Both the position numbers and the translations under genes were made by a program. The notes under the pieces were generated by a model that saw only the letters and a list, made by a program, of their open reading frames with translations, made no database searches and had not been told where the DNA came from. Shown piece after piece: positions 34,269-41,594 of a stretch of 64,000 nucleotides of DNA. The stretch comes from an uncultured Bacteroidia bacterium (GTDB lineage: Bacteria > Bacteroidota > Bacteroidia > Bacteroidales > UBA932). Position 1 is the first letter of the stretch, and every line of letters begins with the position of its first letter. The stretch is taken from NCBI GenBank assembly GCA_902784435.1, contig CACZUR010000020.1, positions 38,329 to 102,328 on the forward strand. The letters are read 5' to 3'.

Positions 34269-34303
34269 GCTTCCGGTACGGAAAACTCTCAAATACTAAG
34301 CAT

Positions 34304-35704
34304 ATGACCTACTCAGACGAAAACGTGGCCCTCTGTGCCCTGAACAGAATCTTCGGCTACCATCCCCGCCTGGCACTGGACCTGTTGGAACAGGCCGGCA
34401 GCGCCGCAGCACTCTTCTCCGGCGATTCCGCCCGCCAACTCCGATCGGCGGGCACACAAACGCCCCTTTCCGTGTCCGGAACCACCGAAAAAGCTCGCCC
34501 GGGCACACAAACGCCCCTTTTTGTGTCCGGGCATCCGGAACTGATGGCCCGGTTGGTGCCGGCAGAGCTGGACTGGGCGGCCCAGGAGCTGGAACGCATC
34601 CAGGCCGGCGGGTTCCGGTTTATCGGCCTCACGGACGAGGACTATCCGTCGGCCCTGCGGGAATGCTCAGACCCGCCCCTGGGCATCTACCTGAACGGCA
34701 GCTCCTCCCCGGCCGAAATCTTCGGCCTGCGCCCCTGTATTGCCATTGTGGGCACGCGGGACCTGAGCCCCTACGGCAAGGAATGGTGCCGGAAACTGGT
34801 CCGGGCACTGGCGCAGGCACATACGCCTCCCTGCATCGTCAGCGGCCTGGCCTTCGGGGCCGATGGTATCGCCCACCGGGAAGCCCTCTCGTGCGGGCTC
34901 ACGACCCTCGGCGTGATGGCGACGGGGATTGACAAAGTGTACCCCTGGCAGCACACCGATCTGGCCATGGAGATGGTCCGGACGCCCGGATGCGGATTGA
35001 TAACCGACTATCCCACAGGCACTTCTCCGGTTGCGCTGAATTTCCTCCGACGCAATCGGATCATTGCCGGACTGGCGCAGGCCGTCATCGTAGTGGAGTC
35101 CAAATCCAAGGGCGGTTCCTTGATGACTGCCAAATATGCGGTGGACTACGGCCGAGACGTGTATGCCCTCCCCGGCCGCATCGACGACGTGCGCAGTGCC
35201 GGATGCAATTCACTGATAGCCAGTCAGATGGCGCAGCTCATAACGTCTCCGGAAGAGCTGGTGGCCCTGCTGGGCCTGGGCGCCCCCGCCCGTGGCGCCG
35301 GCGGCTCCTGGCTGACCCCGGCGGGGAACCGGACGGCGGGAGGAGGAACGGCGGGGAGCGGAACGGCCTCGGAGGGGGACGGCAGGGCCTCGGAGGGCAC
35401 GGCGGGGAACCGAATGGCGGGGAACCGGACGGCGGGAGGCGGAACGGCCTCGGAGGGGGACGGCAGGGCCTCACCCCGTGACCCTTTCCGACTGGCACTC
35501 GAAAGAGCTTTTGGGAATGGGTCGGCGGCGGTGGCCATCGGCCTGACGGTCCGGGAAAACCGCGGCATCATCCTCGAAGACCTCTGCGCCGTGCTCCATC
35601 TGCCCATCGTCACTGTCCTGGAGTGCGCCGGGCAGTTAGAGGCCGACGGCTTCATCACCACGGACCTCTTTCGCCGCTGCGCTGTGGCACCGGACTATGC
35701 GTAG
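34304..35704 (+). CDS. dprA: DNA-processing protein DprA with internal repeat expansions
   Basis: Loads RecA on incoming single-stranded DNA during transformation. The ATG at 34304 gives MTYSDENVALCALNRIFGYH. The Rossmann-like core is intact: YPSALRECSDPPLGIYLNG, AIVGTRDLSPYG, IVSGLAFGADGIAHREAL, GLITDYPTGTSPVALNFLRR with NRIIAGLAQAVIVVES, and GGSLMTAKYAVDYGRDVYAL with PGRIDD. The C-terminal winged-helix-like domain follows (NRGIILEDLCAVLHLP). At 466 residues it is about 100 longer than usual. One extra part is GTQTPLSVSG...GTQTPLFVSG (34449-34530) from a duplicated 31-bp palindrome. The other is a Gly/Thr/Ala/Ser-rich linker (about residues 340-391) from tandem repeats at 35322-35474. Both keep the frame and avoid the core. 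Confidence 0.93.
   Translation: MTYSDENVALCALNRIFGYHPRLALDLLEQAGSAAALFSGDSARQLRSAGTQTPLSVSGTTEKARPGTQTPLFVSGHPELMARLVPAELDWAAQELERIQAGGFRFIGLTDEDYPSALRECSDPPLGIYLNGSSSPAEIFGLRPCIAIVGTRDLSPYGKEWCRKLVRALAQAHTPPCIVSGLAFGADGIAHREALSCGLTTLGVMATGIDKVYPWQHTDLAMEMVRTPGCGLITDYPTGTSPVALNFLRRNRIIAGLAQAVIVVESKSKGGSLMTAKYAVDYGRDVYALPGRIDDVRSAGCNSLIASQMAQLITSPEELVALLGLGAPARGAGGSWLTPAGNRTAGGGTAGSGTASEGDGRASEGTAGNRMAGNRTAGGGTASEGDGRASPRDPFRLALERAFGNGSAAVAIGLTVRENRGIILEDLCAVLHLPIVTVLECAGQLEADGFITTDLFRRCAVAPDYA
34449..34530. repeat. Duplicated 31-bp hairpin inside dprA
   Basis: Copies at 34449-34479 and 34500-34530 (51 bp apart, 17 codons). Each has CGGGCACACAAA facing a TTTGTGTCCGG-like arm around GCGCCCC-type sequence. 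Translated as GTQTPLxVSG in both copies. Confidence 0.82.
35322..35474. repeat. GC-rich direct repeat inside dprA linker
   Basis: Two copies of a block beginning GGGGAACCGGACGGCGGGAG and ending GGGGGACGGCAGGGCCTC, with partial units between. Encodes GNRTAGGGTA...TASEGDGRAS twice. Confidence 0.85.
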
Positions 35705-35721
35705 GCGGAATCACCGGCTTT

Positions 35722-35825
35722 GGGCACCACTATTCGAAGACGGAACCACGGGGATGGGCAACGACTATGCGCAGAAGCCATCACGGGCTTGGGCAACGAC
35801 TGTGCGCAGAAGCCATCATGGGGAT
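35722..35825. repeat. 34-35-bp tandem repeat, three units
   Basis: Units begin GGGCAMCRACTATKCGMAGA at 35722, 35756 and 35791; the second and third are nearly identical, the first is diverged. Confidence 0.78.
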
Positions 35826-35882
35826 GGTCCAGGCGAGCGGGGAAGGTGGTCAGGAGGGTTGGGGAAGGTGGCTGCCCCAAAT

Positions 35883-35992
35883 GGGGAAGGTCTCATTTTT
35901 CAAGGGGGACCTTCCCCACCGAAATGCCATTTCAGCTATTTCTGTGGCCGATTCCATGGGGAAGGTCCCGGCCATAAAAAGAGACCTTCCCC
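35883..35992. repeat. 110-bp nested palindrome, REPIN-like, copy A
   Basis: Outer arms GGGGAAGGTCTC ... GAGACCTTCCCC and inner arms GGGACCTTCCCC ... GGGGAAGGTCCC, so four GGGGAAGGTC boxes alternate in orientation. It differs from copy B (37822-37931) at only nine positions by my alignment. The two copies bracket the RAYT-like gene in direct orientation. Confidence 0.9.
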
Positions 35993-36217
35993 AAACAGCC
36001 CCAGGACCTTCCCCAAATGTCCCAACCACCTTCCCCATTCCGCCCAGGACCTTCCCACACTTCCGGAACCCAACTTCCCGCCCGGAACTGCCCGGAACTG
36101 CCCGGAACCCAACTTCCCGCCCGTAAGCCCGTAACTACCCAAGCCCAACTTCCCGCTCCTATCTTTCCGCTCGCTCAACCGCTAATCATTTAACCCATCA
36201 TTAAACCATCACATACC

Positions 36218-37144
36218 ATGGACAGAATCGTTATCAGAACCTTACCCAACGGAATGCAGGCACGTGTCCAACCCTTTCACGTGAGCCTGGAAGGCCTGCA
36301 GAACAATATCCTTTGCCGGAATCACGAAGACTATGACGCAATGGTCAAATACATTGCCATTTGCGGAAGACGGAAAAATGTCATTATCGTGATTTATGCC
36401 GTAGTATCCAACCATAGCCACGAAGGAGTGCTGGCCAGGAATCAGATGGAAGCCGATGCCTTCGGAGAAGAACTGAAAAGGATGTACGCCATGTGGGTCC
36501 GGCGAAAATACGGAGAAGAAGCCCTGCTGCAGAAAGTGGATTCCAAGGCCATTCCCCTGGACAATGACCGGCACGTCAGGAATGCCCTGGCCTATATTCC
36601 CCGCAATGCCATCGACAACGGCAGTCCGGTCCAGGATTATAAGTGGTCCGGCTTCCGGGCCATGTTCGCCGAAAAATCGGCCAGGCCGGGGGGTCGTCGC
36701 GTATCCCTGCTCACCAAACGGGAACGGGAGGACATCCTGCACACCGGTGACAAGCTGAAAAATGTTCCCTGGCTGCTGGACGATGAAGGATGCCTGCTCC
36801 CCGAATCTTTCTGCGACACCGAGTACCTGGAGCAGGCGTTCAACCACGATTCGGCCTTCTGGCTCAGGGCCATCGGCTCCGTCAATCCCGCCGAAATGGA
36901 AGAAACGCTGGTGAACGCTCCCCGCGAACGGCTTCCGGACAGCGAATTCTACAAAGTGGTGGCCGATACCGCCGGCCGATGGTTCAACGAGGATATCGGC
37001 AGGCTCCCCAAAGAGAAGAAACTGAGGCTCATCCCCTACCTCTGGCGGACCCGGAGGACCACCGTCAATCAGTTGGCCAGGGTCCTGGGCATGGACAGGG
37101 ATGAAACCCGGGAGGCGGTCAGAGCGCCAGGGAAGGGCCGATGA
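36218..37144 (+). CDS. REP-associated tyrosine transposase-like protein (Y1_Tnp/HUH family)
   Basis: Single-strand DNA nuclease/transposase-like protein of the RAYT group. The 308-residue sequence follows the Y1 fold in order: FHVSLEGLQNNILCRNHEDY (about 20-39), VIYAVVSNHSHEGVL with His66-x-His68 in place of the usual NHVH metal site, AFGEELKRMYAMWVRRKYGE, then HVRNALAYIPRNAIDNGS where Tyr126 is the likely nucleophile, and YKWSGFRAMF, matching the YxWSSYxxY motif. A C-terminal extension (150-308) ends in a helix-turn-helix-like TTVNQLARVLGMDRDETREA. It stands alone between two 110-bp palindromes and several arrays, without IS terminal repeats, as RAYTs do in their REP neighbourhoods. Activity is unproven. 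The start follows a weak TATCTTTC box by 50 nt. Confidence 0.85.
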   Translation: MDRIVIRTLPNGMQARVQPFHVSLEGLQNNILCRNHEDYDAMVKYIAICGRRKNVIIVIYAVVSNHSHEGVLARNQMEADAFGEELKRMYAMWVRRKYGEEALLQKVDSKAIPLDNDRHVRNALAYIPRNAIDNGSPVQDYKWSGFRAMFAEKSARPGGRRVSLLTKREREDILHTGDKLKNVPWLLDDEGCLLPESFCDTEYLEQAFNHDSAFWLRAIGSVNPAEMEETLVNAPRERLPDSEFYKVVADTAGRWFNEDIGRLPKEKKLRLIPYLWRTRRTTVNQLARVLGMDRDETREAVRAPGKGR

Positions 37145-37147
37145 CGC

Positions 37148-37498
37148 CTATTCCCCCTTCGGCCTCCGGACACGATGCGGAATCTCTTCCGGAAGCACCA
37201 TCGACAGTTCCATGAAACCAGCGTACTCCCCGTCGTCATACCAAGGGCACTGGAAGATGAGCTTTTTGACGCCCTCCTTTTCGACGGTGTACACGTTGGT
37301 GCGGGGGTTTGCCAGCATGTCGGCCAGCAGGGTCCGCGCCGGTTCGGGATGGCAGTCCAGCACATTCTGGCCGATAATCTCCTCCCGCCCGGGCTTCAGG
37401 AAAGTCCGCCGCGATTTTTCGTTCATATCCAGGATGGTGCCGTCCTTGGCGCAGACGGTCACGGCCACATCGGCCCCTTCAAAGTAATCTCTTTTCAT
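37148..37498 (-). CDS. Small PAS-domain protein
   Basis: 116 residues forming one PAS domain: MKRDYFEGADVAVTVCAKDG, then TILDMNEKSRRTFLKPGREE with IIGQNVLDCHPEPAR (the N-terminal sensing helix and loop), and a C-terminal strand set KKLIFQCPWYDDGEYAGFME. There is no kinase or output domain. The start at 37496-37498 is fixed by a near-perfect promoter (TTTG, 20 bp, TAACTTTG) just upstream; a longer upstream frame would run through the 23-bp tandem array and is rejected. It is convergent with the RAYT-like gene, ending 3 bp away. Possibly a redox or small-ligand sensor; partner unknown. Confidence 0.85.
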   Translation of the reverse strand: MKRDYFEGADVAVTVCAKDGTILDMNEKSRRTFLKPGREEIIGQNVLDCHPEPARTLLADMLANPRTNVYTVEKEGVKKLIFQCPWYDDGEYAGFMELSMVLPEEIPHRVRRPKGE

Positions 37499-37516
37499 GG
37501 TTGACAATCTTTCCGG

Positions 37517-37548
37517 CAAAGTTAGCACCTGCCCCCGGATTTCGCAAA
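37517..37548 (-). promoter_or_regulatory. Promoter of the PAS gene
   Basis: On the minus strand TTTG (37545-37548), a 20-bp spacer and TAACTTTG (37517-37524), a very good Bacteroidota -33/-7 pair 19 nt from the start codon. Confidence 0.75.
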
Positions 37549-37559
37549 TGCAGGGCAGC

Positions 37560-37713
37560 GGAGGCGGGCCGAAACTGGCAGAGGAGGCGGGCCGAAACTG
37601 GCAGGGGCGACGGGCCGAAACCGGCAGAGGAGGCGGGCCGAAACTGGCAGCGGCGACGGGCCGAAACCGGCAGAGGAGGCAAGCTGAAACTGGCAGGGGC
37701 GACGGGCCGAAGG
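37560..37713. repeat. 23-bp tandem array, about 6.7 units
   Basis: Period 23 from 37560; units alternate between GGAGGCGGGCCGAAACTGGC and GGCGACGGGCCGAAACCGGC variants. It begins directly upstream of the PAS promoter. Confidence 0.9.
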
Positions 37714-37755
37714 AAGTGCGGGGAAAGCCGACGGAGGTCAGCATCAGGGTCCCTT

Positions 37756-37821
37756 GGGGAAGGTCACCGAGCGGAATGGGGAAGGTCACCGAGCGGAATG
37801 GGGAAGGTCACCGGGAGAAAT
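37756..37821. repeat. 22-bp tandem array, three units
   Basis: GGGGAAGGTCACCGAGCGGA starts at 37756, 37778 and 37800; the third unit is diverged. The array runs straight into palindrome copy B and shares its GGGGAAGGTC box. Confidence 0.88.
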
Positions 37822-37931
37822 GGGGAAGGTCTCTTTTTTCGAGGGGGACCTTCCCCGCCGAAATGCCATTCCAGCCATCTCTATGGCCGATTCCTTGGGG
37901 AAGGTCCCAGCCATAAAAAGAGACCTTCCCC
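37822..37931. repeat. 110-bp nested palindrome, REPIN-like, copy B
   Basis: Same structure as copy A (35883-35992): outer GGGGAAGGTCTCTTTTT / AAAAAGAGACCTTCCCC arms and inner GGGACCTTCCCC / GGGGAAGGTCCC arms around a loop with GCCAT/ATGGC. Confidence 0.9.
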
Positions 37932-38267
37932 AAACACCTTGACCACCTTCCCCAAACGTCCCAGGGCCGTTCCCAGACCGTCCCAGACCTTCCGACCCAC
38001 CTTCCCCAAACGTCCCAGGCCGTCCCAGACCTCCCGCCCCCCCCCGTCCCCCCGTCCCCCCGTCCCCCCGTCCGCAGACCTCCGGAGGACGTCCCAGACC
38101 TCCGGCCCCCGTCCCAAACTTCCCGACCACCGGCCCCCAATAGCCCAAAGAGTGTCCTCAACGCCCGTCACGATCCGCCACGAAACCCGGAGCCGTCCCC
38201 AAGAAGGGGTTTTCCGCACAAAGATTTGGAAAAGTCGCAGGGAACGGCGAAATTTGTGAAAGAAACC

Positions 38268-39131
38268 ATGCTTATCGACACCCATACCCATTTCTACGAC
38301 GAATGGTTGCTGCCGGACGCGGAAGCGGCTGTCCAGCGGGCGTTGGAGGCCGGTGTGGGAATGATGATCCAGGCCGATGTGGATTCCCACGAGCGCCCCG
38401 CCATGTGGGAGATTGGCGACCGGCACCCCGGTGTCATCTTTGAGATGCTGGGGCTGTATCCCGGTTCTGTGACGGCCGATAACTGGCGCGGAGAACTGGA
38501 CCAGGTCTTCGCCATCGCCGGAGCGGCCTCCCACGGTGCGCCAGCTGCCGGCAGTGACACGACACCCGGCAGTTATTTCGGCAGTACCCCGGCAGCCGGC
38601 GGCGACATCCGCACATCGCCCGTGGCCATCGGCGAAATCGGCCTGGACTATCACGAGGGCATCGCGTTCAAGGAGGAGCAGAAGGAAGTGCTGCGGCTGC
38701 AACTGGAGCTGGCGGCCCAAATGAACCTTCCCGTGAACATCCACCTCAGGGATGCCTGGGAGGACTTTTTCGCCATCCTCAAGGACTGCGCCCACCTGCA
38801 TCTGAGGGGCAACCTGCACTGCTTCACCGGCAGTTACGAGATTTACGAGCGGGCCAACCGTTACGGAGACTGGAGCGTGGGCATCGGCGGTGTGGTCACC
38901 TTCAAGAATGCATCCCTGGCCAAGACGTTGGAGAGGATTCCCCTGGAGAAGATCCTTCTGGAGACGGACGCTCCCTACCTGGCGCCGGTCCCCTACCGCG
39001 GCCGACGCAACGAGAGCGCCTACCTCCCCTACATAGCCCAAAAGGTGGCCGAAGTGAAAGGCCGCCCCCTTAAAGATATAGAAGAAACTACCACACGCAA
39101 TGCCCAAAGACTGTTTAACCTGCCGCGTTGA
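38268..39131 (+). CDS. tatD: TatD-family metal-dependent deoxyribonuclease with in-frame insertion
   Basis: Probable 3'-5' DNase or related hydrolase. The ATG at 38268 gives MLIDTHTHFYDEW with the metal-binding His-x-His, then EIGLDYHEG, NIHLRDAWEDFFAIL, LRGNLHCFTGSYE and ILLETDAPYLAP (metal-binding Asp), with final NAQRLFNLPR. 287 residues. Between LDQVFAIA and PVAIGEIGLDYH lies a 30-residue insert (GAASHGAPAAGS... AAGGDIRTS) encoded by a palindromic segment (38540-38600); related proteins have a short segment there. The gene follows the repeat-rich spacer. Confidence 0.92.
   Translation: MLIDTHTHFYDEWLLPDAEAAVQRALEAGVGMMIQADVDSHERPAMWEIGDRHPGVIFEMLGLYPGSVTADNWRGELDQVFAIAGAASHGAPAAGSDTTPGSYFGSTPAAGGDIRTSPVAIGEIGLDYHEGIAFKEEQKEVLRLQLELAAQMNLPVNIHLRDAWEDFFAILKDCAHLHLRGNLHCFTGSYEIYERANRYGDWSVGIGGVVTFKNASLAKTLERIPLEKILLETDAPYLAPVPYRGRRNESAYLPYIAQKVAEVKGRPLKDIEETTTRNAQRLFNLPR
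38540..38600. repeat. Inverted repeat inside tatD
   Basis: GCCAGCTGCCGG (38540-38551) and CCGGCAGCCGGC (38589-38600) are complementary at 11 of 12 positions; the interior holds further CGGCAGT copies. It encodes the family-atypical insert and preserves the frame. Confidence 0.72.
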
Positions 39132-39209
39132 CACGCAGACCAAAGCAATCCAAGGCGCAGCCCGAAGCATTCCGAAACACGATCCGAAGGAAGAAGCAAT
39201 CCGAAGCAT

Positions 39210-40241
39210 ATGAAAGCATCCATCCTCATCATTTACACCGGCGGCACCATCGGCATGAAAGAAGATCCTGCCGACGGCGCCCTGAAGCCCTTCGACTTCA
39301 GCCAGATCATGGCCGAAGTCCCGGAACTGAACAAGTTCGACGTCCGGATCGAAGTCCATACCTTCGACCCGCTCATAGACTCTTCCGACGTGGAGCCGTC
39401 GCTCTGGGTTTCCCTGGCCGAGATCATCCGCGACCGCTACGAGGAGTTTGACGGCTTTGTGATCCTCCACGGGACGGACACCATGGCCTACAGCGCCTCC
39501 ACGCTCAGCTTCATGCTGGAAGGCCTGACCAAGCCCGTGGTGTTCACGGGCAGCCAGCTGCCCATCGGCGTGCCCCGCACGGACGGGAAGGAAAACCTGA
39601 TATCGGCCGTGGAGATTGCCGCCGCCAAGGATGAAAAAGGACATGCCCGCGTGCCCGAGGTGGCCATCTGCTTCGACTCCCTGCTCCTCAGGGGCAACCG
39701 TTCCACCAAGTACAGCGCCGAGGCCTTCAACGCCTTCTCCTCGCCCAACTGCCCGCCGCTGGCCACTGCCGGCATCAACATCCACTACGACACGGACCTG
39801 ATCCGGAAACCCGTTTACTGGGACGCCCAACTAAGGGTGCAGACCCGCCTGGACACCCGTGTTTCCATCCTGAAGGTGCATCCGGGCATGACGCCGCAGG
39901 TGATGCGCTCGGTGGTCTGCGATCCCGGAACCCGCGCCGTCATCATCGAGACCTACGGGTCCGGCAACGCCCTTTCCAAGGAATGGTTCCTGGACATCAT
40001 CCGCGATGCCGATGCCCAGGGAAAGATTCTCCTGAACGTCACACAGTGCAAATCCGGCACCGTGAACATGAATCTGTATGCTACCGGAGCCACCCTGAAA
40101 AAGGCTGGAGTGCTCTCCGGGGCCGATATCACCACGGAAGCCGCCCTGGGCAAGCTGTTCTGCCTGATGGGCCGCAGCGACAACGACCAGTGGGTAAAAA
40201 CCATGTTGGAGAAGGACCTCTGCGGAGAAATAAGCAAATAA
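39210..40241 (+). CDS. ansA: Type I L-asparaginase
   Basis: Cytoplasmic hydrolysis of asparagine to aspartate and ammonia. 343 residues; MKASILIIYTGGTIGMKEDP carries the first catalytic Thr, and FVILHGTDTMAYSASTLSFM the second Thr-Asp pair. PVVFTGSQLPIGVPRTDGKE and the C-terminal TQCKSGTVNMNLYATG are standard. Lacks a signal peptide, agreeing with the cytoplasmic type. It lies downstream of tatD; the spacer has short GAAGCAATCCGAAGCA-like repeats. Confidence 0.95.
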   Translation: MKASILIIYTGGTIGMKEDPADGALKPFDFSQIMAEVPELNKFDVRIEVHTFDPLIDSSDVEPSLWVSLAEIIRDRYEEFDGFVILHGTDTMAYSASTLSFMLEGLTKPVVFTGSQLPIGVPRTDGKENLISAVEIAAAKDEKGHARVPEVAICFDSLLLRGNRSTKYSAEAFNAFSSPNCPPLATAGINIHYDTDLIRKPVYWDAQLRVQTRLDTRVSILKVHPGMTPQVMRSVVCDPGTRAVIIETYGSGNALSKEWFLDIIRDADAQGKILLNVTQCKSGTVNMNLYATGATLKKAGVLSGADITTEAALGKLFCLMGRSDNDQWVKTMLEKDLCGEISK

Positions 40242-40243
40242 TC

Positions 40244-40275
40244 TTTGGCGTTTTGAAATTTTATCGCTAACTTGC
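40244..40275 (+). promoter_or_regulatory. Promoter of the exbB-exbD operon
   Basis: TTTG (40244-40247), 20-bp spacer, TAACTTGC (40268-40275), close to the Bacteroidota consensus. Leader about 65 nt before the exbB ATG. Confidence 0.65.
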
Positions 40276-40345
40276 ACGACCAAATATAATTTAGGAAATT
40301 TTTTACTAACTAATTCAACTTATAACTAACAACACAAAAACGATT

Positions 40346-41112
40346 ATGAAAAAGTTTTTCATGTTTTTGGCAGTCGCCGGTCTTGTGACCTTCACTGCGA
40401 GGGCGCAGCTCCCGCCGCTCAGGAACAGGTCGAAGAAGCCGAAGAGGTAGTTGACCTGTTTGCCGGTTCCGGTGAAGAAGTTCCCCTCCACCAGGCCCTC
40501 AAGACCAAATTCATCGAGGGTGGCGCAGGCTTCATGTCCCTGATCATCATCTGCCTGATCATCGGTATGGCTCTCGCTATCGAGCGTATCCTTTACCTGG
40601 CCTTCTCCAAGACCAACACCACCAAGCTCCTCGAGAATGTGGAGGCTGCTCTTGAAAAAGGCGGTATCGAAGAAGCCAAGAAAGTATGCCGTGAAACCCG
40701 TGGCCCCGTGGCCAGCATCTTCTACCAGGGCCTGCTCCGCGCAGATCAGGGTATCGATGTCGTTGAAAAGACCATCGTCTCCTATGGCGGCGTTCAGATG
40801 AGCCTCATGGAGAACGGCCTCAGCTGGATCGGCCTGTTCATCTCCATCGCCCCGTCCCTCGGATTCCTTGGTACCGTTATCGGTATGATCCAGGCCTTCG
40901 ACGCCATCCAGGCTGCCGGTGATATTTCCCCGAACGTTGTGGCCGGCGGTATGAAGGTCGCCCTCATCACCACCGTGGGCGGTCTCATCGTCGCTATGAT
41001 TCTCCAGATCTTCTACAACTACATCATCGCCAAGATCGACTCCCTGTCCATCGATATGGAAGACTCTTCCATCCGCTTCGTGGACACCATGGTCAAATAC
41101 AACAAGAAGTAA
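40346..41112 (+). CDS. exbB: ExbB/TolQ/MotA-family proton channel with an apparent frameshift after the signal peptide
   Basis: Inner-membrane proton channel that energises TonB-dependent transporters such as the SusC protein here. The ATG at 40346 opens a signal peptide MKKFFMFLAVAGLVTFTARA ending AQ, but that frame stops within 35 codons. One frame over, from about 40408, APAAQEQVEEAEEVVDLFAG continues into KFIEGGAGFMSLIIICLIIG and the ExbB core: three membrane spans, GPVASIFYQGLLRADQGID, LSWIGLFISIAPSLGFLGTV and GGMKVALITTVGGLIVAMIL. The two parts fit one ancestral protein if one base was lost near 40395-40412. If real, translation would have to restart, for example at the ATG at 40534, giving 192 residues without the N-terminus. 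An assembly error is equally possible. Confidence 0.82.
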
Positions 41113-41136
41113 TCAACCCCTTTAATTCCAGATATA

Positions 41137-41586
41137 ATGGAAAACCAGAAATACGCTAAAATTATCAAGATTGTTCTTTGGGTCCTGATGATCCTGAGCA
41201 TCTGCGTGCTGGTCTGGGGTTCAATCAAAGGATTCGAGGCCAATGACGGCGCCGCAACGAACCTGCTCCTCTATTGGGCATACATCGTGCTGGGCATCGC
41301 ACTTGCTTCCGTGATTTGCGTGGGTCTGTATGTAACGGCCACCACCAATCCCAAGGGTCTCGTCAAGATCGGTATCGCAGTCGTAGCCGCTGCCGTCCTG
41401 TTCGGCATCTGCTACCTGCTGGCCTCCGGTGCTCCGGCCGTCGGTTATTCCGGCGCCAAGCTCCCCACGGCTACCGAACTAAAGATGACCGATACCATCC
41501 TCAACCTCGCATACCTGGTTGGTGGCGCAGCTATCCTGTCCATCATCGTGGCCGAGGTTTTCATGACCATCCGCAACAAAAAGTAA
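41137..41586 (+). CDS. Small four-helix membrane protein of the exb operon
   Basis: 149 residues with about four hydrophobic segments (residues 8-28, 42-65, 76-96, 122-142) and a charged tail. The order exbB - small membrane protein - exbD - exbD is common in Bacteroidota. I do not recognise a named domain. It is probably an accessory of the energy-transducing complex, judged only by position: it lies 24 bp after exbB and 8 bp before the next gene. Confidence 0.8.
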   Translation: MENQKYAKIIKIVLWVLMILSICVLVWGSIKGFEANDGAATNLLLYWAYIVLGIALASVICVGLYVTATTNPKGLVKIGIAVVAAAVLFGICYLLASGAPAVGYSGAKLPTATELKMTDTILNLAYLVGGAAILSIIVAEVFMTIRNKK

Positions 41587-41594
41587 AGTAAACC

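Larger units (their letters stand above)
33993..34303. other. Repeat-rich spacer between queA and dprA
   Basis: Contains two imperfect ~30-bp copies of a GGGTTTT...GGTGCCCGG unit just after queA, the queA terminator, a weak TATCTTAG -7-like box (34141-34148), and a 17-bp tandem array immediately before dprA. No gene recognised. Confidence 0.7.
35705..36217. other. Repeat-rich spacer upstream of the RAYT-like gene
   Basis: No gene recognised. From left: three 34-35-bp tandem units (35722-35825), scattered GGGGAAGGT singlets, the 110-bp nested palindrome (35883-35992), inverted CCTTCCCC singlets, then repeats of CGGAACCCAACTTCCCGCCC (about 36064-36160) and a TATCTTTC -7-like box at 36160-36167. 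Confidence 0.75.
37499..38267. other. Repeat-rich spacer between the PAS gene and tatD
   Basis: No gene recognised in 769 bp. It holds the PAS promoter, a 23-bp tandem array, a 22-bp tandem array, the 110-bp palindrome copy B, two copies of a CCACCTTCCCCAAACGTCCC block, and a C-rich run of CGTCCCCC units (about 38030-38083). Confidence 0.8.

Noticed and set aside
35697-36134. Possible small proteins in the spacer before the RAYT-like gene
   Set aside because: The frames follow tandem and palindromic repeats and have repetitive sequences without any family resemblance.
36218-37144. Annotating the RAYT-like gene as a complete IS200/IS605 insertion sequence
   Set aside because: No defined subterminal ends or accessory TnpB gene; the NHSH site, length and C-terminal extension fit the RAYT group better.
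37499-37789. Upstream extension of the PAS protein reading frame
   Set aside because: It runs through the 23-bp tandem array and the promoter, giving a repetitive Pro/Arg-rich peptide; the promoter position supports the start at 37498.
35705-38267. CRISPR array interpretation of the tandem repeats
   Set aside because: The repeats are directly adjacent or irregular, with no unique spacers of constant length and no cas genes.
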